From NCBI GenBank assembly GCA_031119515.1, contig JAVHXR010000103.1, positions 1 to 8,321 of the forward strand: a stretch of DNA of 8,321 nucleotides. The letters run 5' to 3'. The first letter of the stretch is position 1. Each line of letters opens with the position of its first letter. Positions 5,382 to 8,321 of this stretch are shown here, in pieces. This stretch comes from Propionicimonas sp. Lineage in GTDB: Bacteria; Actinomycetota; Actinomycetes; Propionibacteriales; Propionibacteriaceae. The notes under the pieces were generated by a model. It saw only the letters and a list, made by a program, of their open reading frames with translations, ran no database searches and had not been told where the DNA came from. Made by a program: the position numbers and the translations under genes.

Positions 5382-6410
5382 GTGATCGACCTGCGCAGTG
5401 ACACCCTGACCCGTCCGACGCCCGGGATGCGCGCCGCGCTCGCCGCCGCGGAGGTGGGCGACGACGTGTACGGCGAGGACGCGACCCTGAACGCGTTCCA
5501 GCAGCGGGTCGCGGCGCTGCTCGGGCACGAGGCCGGGCTGTTCACCCCGTCCGGTTCGATGGCGAACCTGCTGGGGGTGTGGACGCTGGTCGCCCCCGGC
5601 CAGGAGGTGGTGTGCGACGTCCGGGCCCACATCGCGCGGGCCGAGATGGGTGCGCACGCCGCGCTGCACGGCCTCACGATGCGCACCTGGGACTCCGCCG
5701 ACGGGATCGCCGACGCCGCCAGGATCGCCGACCTGATCACCCCGGACGCCGGCCCGTACCTCGTCTCCACCGCCGCGGTGGCGCTGGAGAACACCCACAA
5801 CTTCGGCGGCGGGACGGTCCAGCCGCTCGACGTCCTGGCCGGGATCTCCGCGGTCTGCCGCGACGCCGGGGTGGGGCTGCACCTGGACGGGGCGAGGCTG
5901 TGGAACGCCCATGTCGTGACCGGCGTCCCGCTCGTCGAGTACGGCCGGCTGTTCGACACCGTCAGCGTGTGCTTCTCCAAAGGGCTCGGCGCGCCGGTCG
6001 GGTCGATGCTGGTCGGCAGCGCCGAGGCGATCGCCAGGGCGCGGGTGCAGCGCAAGCGCCTCGGCGGCGGCATGCGACAGGCGGGCATTCTCGCCGCCGC
6101 GGCGGAGTACGCGCTCGACCACCAGCTCTCGCGCCTGGTCGAGGACCACGCCGCCGCCGCCGGCTTCGCCGTCGAGGTGGCGGCCGCGGCGCCCGGGGCC
6201 GTCGACCTGGCAGCGGTCCAGACCAACATCGTCGTGCTCGACACCGGTTCCAGCCCTGCTGCCGAGGTCGTCGGCCGCGCCCGCGATGCCGGCGTCCTGC
6301 TGTCGGCGGTCGGACCACGCACCGTCCGGGCGGTCACCCACCTCGACGTCACAGCCGAGGACTGCGTGGCGGCCGGGAGGGTCGTCGGCGGGCTGCTGGG
6401 AGCGTCGTGA
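5382..6410 (+). CDS. PLP-dependent threonine aldolase-like enzyme (beta-eliminating lyase family)
   Basis: A 342-residue fold-type I PLP enzyme that most resembles low-specificity L-threonine aldolases, which cleave threonine or allo-threonine to glycine and acetaldehyde. Signatures in order: N-terminal DLRSDTLTRPTPGM (3-16), GDDVYGED (26-33), SGSMANLL for PLP phosphate binding (58-64), H84 that stacks on the PLP ring, ENTHN (136-140), the HLDGAR motif with D169 and R172, the PLP-binding lysine K200 (CFSKGLGAP), GGGMRQAG (228-235) and R313 near the C-terminus. All key residues are present. The GTG at 5382 has GGGGAGGA 8 bases upstream. It starts 26 bases after the DAHP synthase stop and its own stop overlaps the aroE start by 4 bases (GTGA), so it is translationally coupled to aroE. 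Its place inside an aromatic block is unusual. A related aldolase or lyase with another beta-hydroxy amino acid as substrate cannot be excluded. Confidence 0.88.
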   Translation: MIDLRSDTLTRPTPGMRAALAAAEVGDDVYGEDATLNAFQQRVAALLGHEAGLFTPSGSMANLLGVWTLVAPGQEVVCDVRAHIARAEMGAHAALHGLTMRTWDSADGIADAARIADLITPDAGPYLVSTAAVALENTHNFGGGTVQPLDVLAGISAVCRDAGVGLHLDGARLWNAHVVTGVPLVEYGRLFDTVSVCFSKGLGAPVGSMLVGSAEAIARARVQRKRLGGGMRQAGILAAAAEYALDHQLSRLVEDHAAAAGFAVEVAAAAPGAVDLAAVQTNIVVLDTGSSPAAEVVGRARDAGVLLSAVGPRTVRAVTHLDVTAEDCVAAGRVVGGLLGAS

Positions 6411-7222
6411 GGGCGGCGGTGCTCGGGTCGCCGGTGGAGCACTCGCTCTCCCCGGCACTGCACACCGCCGGGTACGAGGCGCTCGGCCTGACCGGCTGGA
6501 CCTACGATCGCCGGCAGGTCGAGGAGGCCGACCTCGCCGGCTTCGTCGCCGGGCTCGGAAAGGAGTGGCGCGGGCTGTCACTCACCATGCCGCTGAAGCG
6601 GGCCTGCCTCGACGTGGCGACCCGGGTGAGCCCGCTCGCCCGGCGGGCCGGAGCCGGCAACACCCTGGTCCGGCGGGCCGACAGCGGCTGGGACGCCGAC
6701 AACACCGACGTCGGCGGCCTGGTGGACGCCCTGGTCCCGCACTGGGAGCAGGGCTGGGACAGTGCCGCCGTCCTCGGCGCCGGCGCCACCGCCCGCTCGG
6801 CCCTGCTTGCGCTGGAGCACCTCGGAGTCGGCCGGGCGACGATCTATGCCCGGGACCCGGGGCGGGCACGACAGGCCACCGGCTGGGCGGCCGACGCCGG
6901 CCTGCGCGTCGCCGTCGCCTCGGCGCCGCTGTCGGACTGGGGCAGGTCGAGCGCCCCCGTCGTGCTCGCCACCCTGCCGCCGGTCGAGGGCGTGGAGCGT
7001 CCGGTCGGTGCCGCCCGGGAGGGGCTGCTGTTCGACGCCGTGTACGCCGACTGGCCGACACCGCTTGCCAGGGCCGCGGCCGCCGCAGGCATGACGGTGG
7101 TGAGCGGCCTCGACCTGCTGGTCCACCAGGCCGCCCGGCAGTTCGAGCTCTTCACCGGCCGGCCGGCGCCGGTGGCCGCCATGATGGCGGCAGGACTGGA
7201 GCGACTGGGAGGGCAACGATGA
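6407..7222 (+). CDS. aroE: Shikimate dehydrogenase
   Basis: Reduces 3-dehydroshikimate to shikimate with NADPH (fourth step of the pathway). 271 residues, normal length. The shikimate-binding N-terminal domain has SPVEHSLSPALH (8-19), the catalytic K64 in GLSLTMPLK, N85 (AGAGNTL) and D101 (DNTDVGG); the K/D pair is the catalytic dyad. The nucleotide-binding domain begins with GAGATARSA (124-132). The C-terminal helix GLDLLVHQAARQFELFTG (234-251) carries Q241, which contacts shikimate. The motif reads GLSLTMP instead of the common GxNVTxP; I recall the same Ser form in mycobacterial AroE, so it is probably lineage-specific and not a defect. The GTG at 6407 overlaps the upstream stop in GTGA, with GGGAG 4 bases before it. 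Its own stop overlaps the aroK start by 4 bases (ATGA). Confidence 0.93.
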   Translation: MRAAVLGSPVEHSLSPALHTAGYEALGLTGWTYDRRQVEEADLAGFVAGLGKEWRGLSLTMPLKRACLDVATRVSPLARRAGAGNTLVRRADSGWDADNTDVGGLVDALVPHWEQGWDSAAVLGAGATARSALLALEHLGVGRATIYARDPGRARQATGWAADAGLRVAVASAPLSDWGRSSAPVVLATLPPVEGVERPVGAAREGLLFDAVYADWPTPLARAAAAAGMTVVSGLDLLVHQAARQFELFTGRPAPVAAMMAAGLERLGGQR

Positions 7223-7749
7223 TCGTCCTGGTGGGATTCATGGGAGCGGGCAAGACCACGATCGGCCGCGCCCTCGCGAGCCGGCTCGGGCGTCCCTTCG
7301 TCGACACCGACCAGGTGGTGGAGGCCGGCATCGGCTTGTCGATAGCCGACATCTTCGAGGGCTTCGGTGAACGGGGCTTCCGCGAGATCGAGGCCAGGGT
7401 GATCGCCGAGCAGCTCGCCGGCCCTGAGGCCGTCGTCGCGCTGGGCGGCGGCGCGGTGACGACCCCTGCGGTCCGCGAGGCCCTGGCCGGCCACGACGTG
7501 GTGCTGCTCGACATCACCCTCGAGGATGCGCTCAGCCGGGTCGGCGGCGACCCCAGTCGTCCGATGCTGCACCGGCCAGACTTGGCAGACGTGTTCGCGT
7601 CCCGGGCGGACACCTATCGTGCGATCGCCACCGTGCGGGTGCCGGTGGGCGGCCGCCCCGCCGCGGAGGTGGTGGAACTCGTCCTCGCCGGGCTCGAGGA
7701 CCCCACGGCGGTGCCGCTGGACCCGGGCTCCCCGGACGCGGGAGAGTAG
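7219..7749 (+). CDS. aroK: Shikimate kinase
   Basis: Phosphorylates shikimate at the 3-hydroxyl using ATP (fifth step). 176 residues, the usual size. The Walker A loop GFMGAGKTT is at residues 6-14 (K12, T13). Shikimate-binding residues are D31 (FVDTDQ), R55 (GFREIE) and the GGG turn 76-78 (ALGGGAV). The mobile lid has R114 (DPSRPML), and R129 (SRADTY) is the expected C-terminal substrate-binding arginine. All catalytic residues are present. The last ~15 residues (Pro/Asp/Gly-rich) are a flexible tail. The ATG at 7219 overlaps the aroE stop as ATGA and has GGGAGGG 5 bases upstream, so it is coupled to aroE. In many actinobacteria aroB follows aroK; here aroQ follows after only 5 bases, so aroB and aroC are missing from this cluster. 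Confidence 0.95.
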   Translation: MIVLVGFMGAGKTTIGRALASRLGRPFVDTDQVVEAGIGLSIADIFEGFGERGFREIEARVIAEQLAGPEAVVALGGGAVTTPAVREALAGHDVVLLDITLEDALSRVGGDPSRPMLHRPDLADVFASRADTYRAIATVRVPVGGRPAAEVVELVLAGLEDPTAVPLDPGSPDAGE

Positions 7750-7754
7750 GCCGC

Positions 7755-8219
7755 ATGGACGTCCTGGTCATCAACGGCCCGAACCTGAACACGCTGGGCA
7801 GCCGAGAGCCCGAGGTCTATGGCAGCACGACGCTGCCGGAGATCGAGGCAGCCCTGATCGCGCAGGGCGCGGCGGCCGGCCTGAGCGTCGACACCTTCCA
7901 GAGCAACCACGAGGGCGCGCTGATCGACCGGCTGCACGAGGCCCGGGCCGACGGCACCCGCTTCGTCATCATCAACCCGGGGGCGTTCACCCACACCTCG
8001 ATCGCGCTGCGGGACGCGTTCGCCTCGGTCGCGCTGCCGTTCGTGGAGATCCACATCTCCAACATCCACGCCCGGGAGGAGTTCCGGCACCACTCCTACC
8101 TCAGCGACCTCGCCGTCGGCGTCCTGGTCGGGTTGGGCACCGACGGCTACCGGCTCGCGATGGACTTCGCGATCCTCCGGCTGGCGGGCAACTCGGGGGA
8201 GCAGCCCGCCCTCACCTGA
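7755..8219 (+). CDS. aroQ: Type II 3-dehydroquinate dehydratase
   Basis: Dehydrates 3-dehydroquinate to 3-dehydroshikimate (third step) by the anti-elimination, metal-free type II mechanism; these enzymes form dodecamers. 154 residues, close to the family norm of ~145-155. Motifs: INGPNLNTLGSREPEVYG (6-23) with R17 and the catalytic Y22, FVIINPGAFTHTS (70-82) with N74 and H80, VEIHISNIHAREEFR (97-111) with catalytic H100 and R111, and the closing GLGTDGYRLAM (126-136). These match the known M. tuberculosis residues (R19, Y24, H101, R112) with shifts of 1-2. The ATG at 7755 has GGAGAG at 7741-7746, which overlaps the end of aroK, so the two genes are closely linked. This is the last gene before the terminal repeats. 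I see no clear intrinsic terminator after it. Confidence 0.96.
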   Translation: MDVLVINGPNLNTLGSREPEVYGSTTLPEIEAALIAQGAAAGLSVDTFQSNHEGALIDRLHEARADGTRFVIINPGAFTHTSIALRDAFASVALPFVEIHISNIHAREEFRHHSYLSDLAVGVLVGLGTDGYRLAMDFAILRLAGNSGEQPALT

Positions 8220-8223
8220 CCGC

Positions 8224-8321
8224 TCCTCGTCGAGGGCCAGTGCCCAGGGGCTGGCTGTCGGTGATAGGGGCTGGCTGTCGCTGGGTTTCCTTGTCGAGGG
8301 CCAGTGCCCAGGGGCTGGCTG
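8224..8321. repeat. Non-coding repeat cluster: 34-base unit twice, 64-base period, runs off the window
   Basis: A 34-base unit starting TCCTCGTCGAGG and ending CCAGGGGCTGGCTG occupies 8224-8257 and recurs at 8288-8321 with one mismatch (C8228 versus T8292). The inner 29 bases (8229-8257 and 8293-8321) are identical. The second copy reaches the last base of the window, so the array may continue. Inside the unit GCCAG (8236-8240) and CTGGC (8251-8255) can pair across a 10-base loop, and GGGC/GCCC (8234-8237, 8242-8245) can pair across 4 bases. It follows aroQ by 4 bases. No protein of either strand is supported here. It may be an intergenic repeat family, but this needs genome-wide copies to confirm. 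Confidence 0.75.
8246..8280. repeat. 15-base direct repeat (AGGGGCTGGCTGTCG) nested in the repeat cluster
   Basis: AGGGGCTGGCTGTCG occurs at 8246-8260 and again at 8266-8280, a 20-base period. Its first 12 bases (AGGGGCTGGCTG) appear a third time at 8310-8321, ending the window. The middle copy lies inside the spacer between the two 34-base units, which shows the region grew by repeated duplication of a short core. Confidence 0.8.

Noticed and set aside
8229..8321. A 29-base identical repeat separated by a 35-base spacer, resembling a two-repeat CRISPR array
   Set aside because: The spacer contains another copy of the repeat core (8266-8277), the similarity extends 5 bases beyond the 29-base unit, the repeat lacks the strong short palindrome of type I-E repeats, and no cas gene is present. 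More sequence beyond 8321 would be needed to reopen it.

Overview
This window looks like chromosomal DNA from a high-GC Gram-positive bacterium (Actinomycetota). By eye the DNA is strongly GC-rich. Most codons end in G or C, five of the nine genes start with GTG, and the proteins are typical of the phylum: a mycobacterial-type class II DAHP synthase, an actinobacterial AroE, and a secreted coiled-coil NlpC/P60 hydrolase. The general order NlpC/P60, alpha/beta hydrolase, PlsC-like acyltransferase, DAHP synthase is one I associate with this phylum. A placement near Propionibacteriaceae is only a guess. I see no phage, plasmid, transposon or tRNA/rRNA gene.

Layout. Bases 1-99 hold nothing I can support. 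A small four-cysteine protein of unknown function (100-360) is followed by a secreted NlpC/P60 peptidoglycan hydrolase (414-1436). The hydrolase has its own candidate promoter and a hairpin in its leader. Next is a lipoprotein with a HEXXH zinc-peptidase motif (1492-2295). It converges on, and overlaps by 23 bases, an alpha/beta hydrolase on the minus strand (2273-3016). A 150-base divergent promoter region separates that gene from a PlsC-like acyltransferase (3167-3922). The acyltransferase has Glu where the family normally has the Asp of the HX4D motif.

From 3967 to 8219 there is a compact plus-strand aromatic amino acid block: class II DAHP synthase (step 1 of the shikimate pathway), a PLP-dependent threonine aldolase-like enzyme, AroE (step 4), AroK (step 5) and AroQ (step 3). 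The threonine aldolase-like gene, aroE and aroK are joined by 4-base stop/start overlaps, and aroQ starts 5 bases after aroK, so these four are probably co-transcribed and translationally coupled. aroB, aroC and aroA are not in the window and must lie elsewhere.

The last ~100 bases (8224-8321) contain a non-coding repeat cluster that runs off the end: a 34-base unit present twice with one mismatch, and a shorter 12-15-base core present three times.

Three genes (lipoprotein, alpha/beta hydrolase, DAHP synthase) have a TANNNT box 7-8 bases before the start codon, the pattern of leaderless transcripts in actinobacteria. Most of the window is ordinary core metabolism and cell-envelope maintenance, and I do not see a new multi-gene system. 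The parts most worth a second look are the terminal repeats, the leader hairpin of the NlpC/P60 gene, the four-cysteine small protein and the altered acyltransferase motif.
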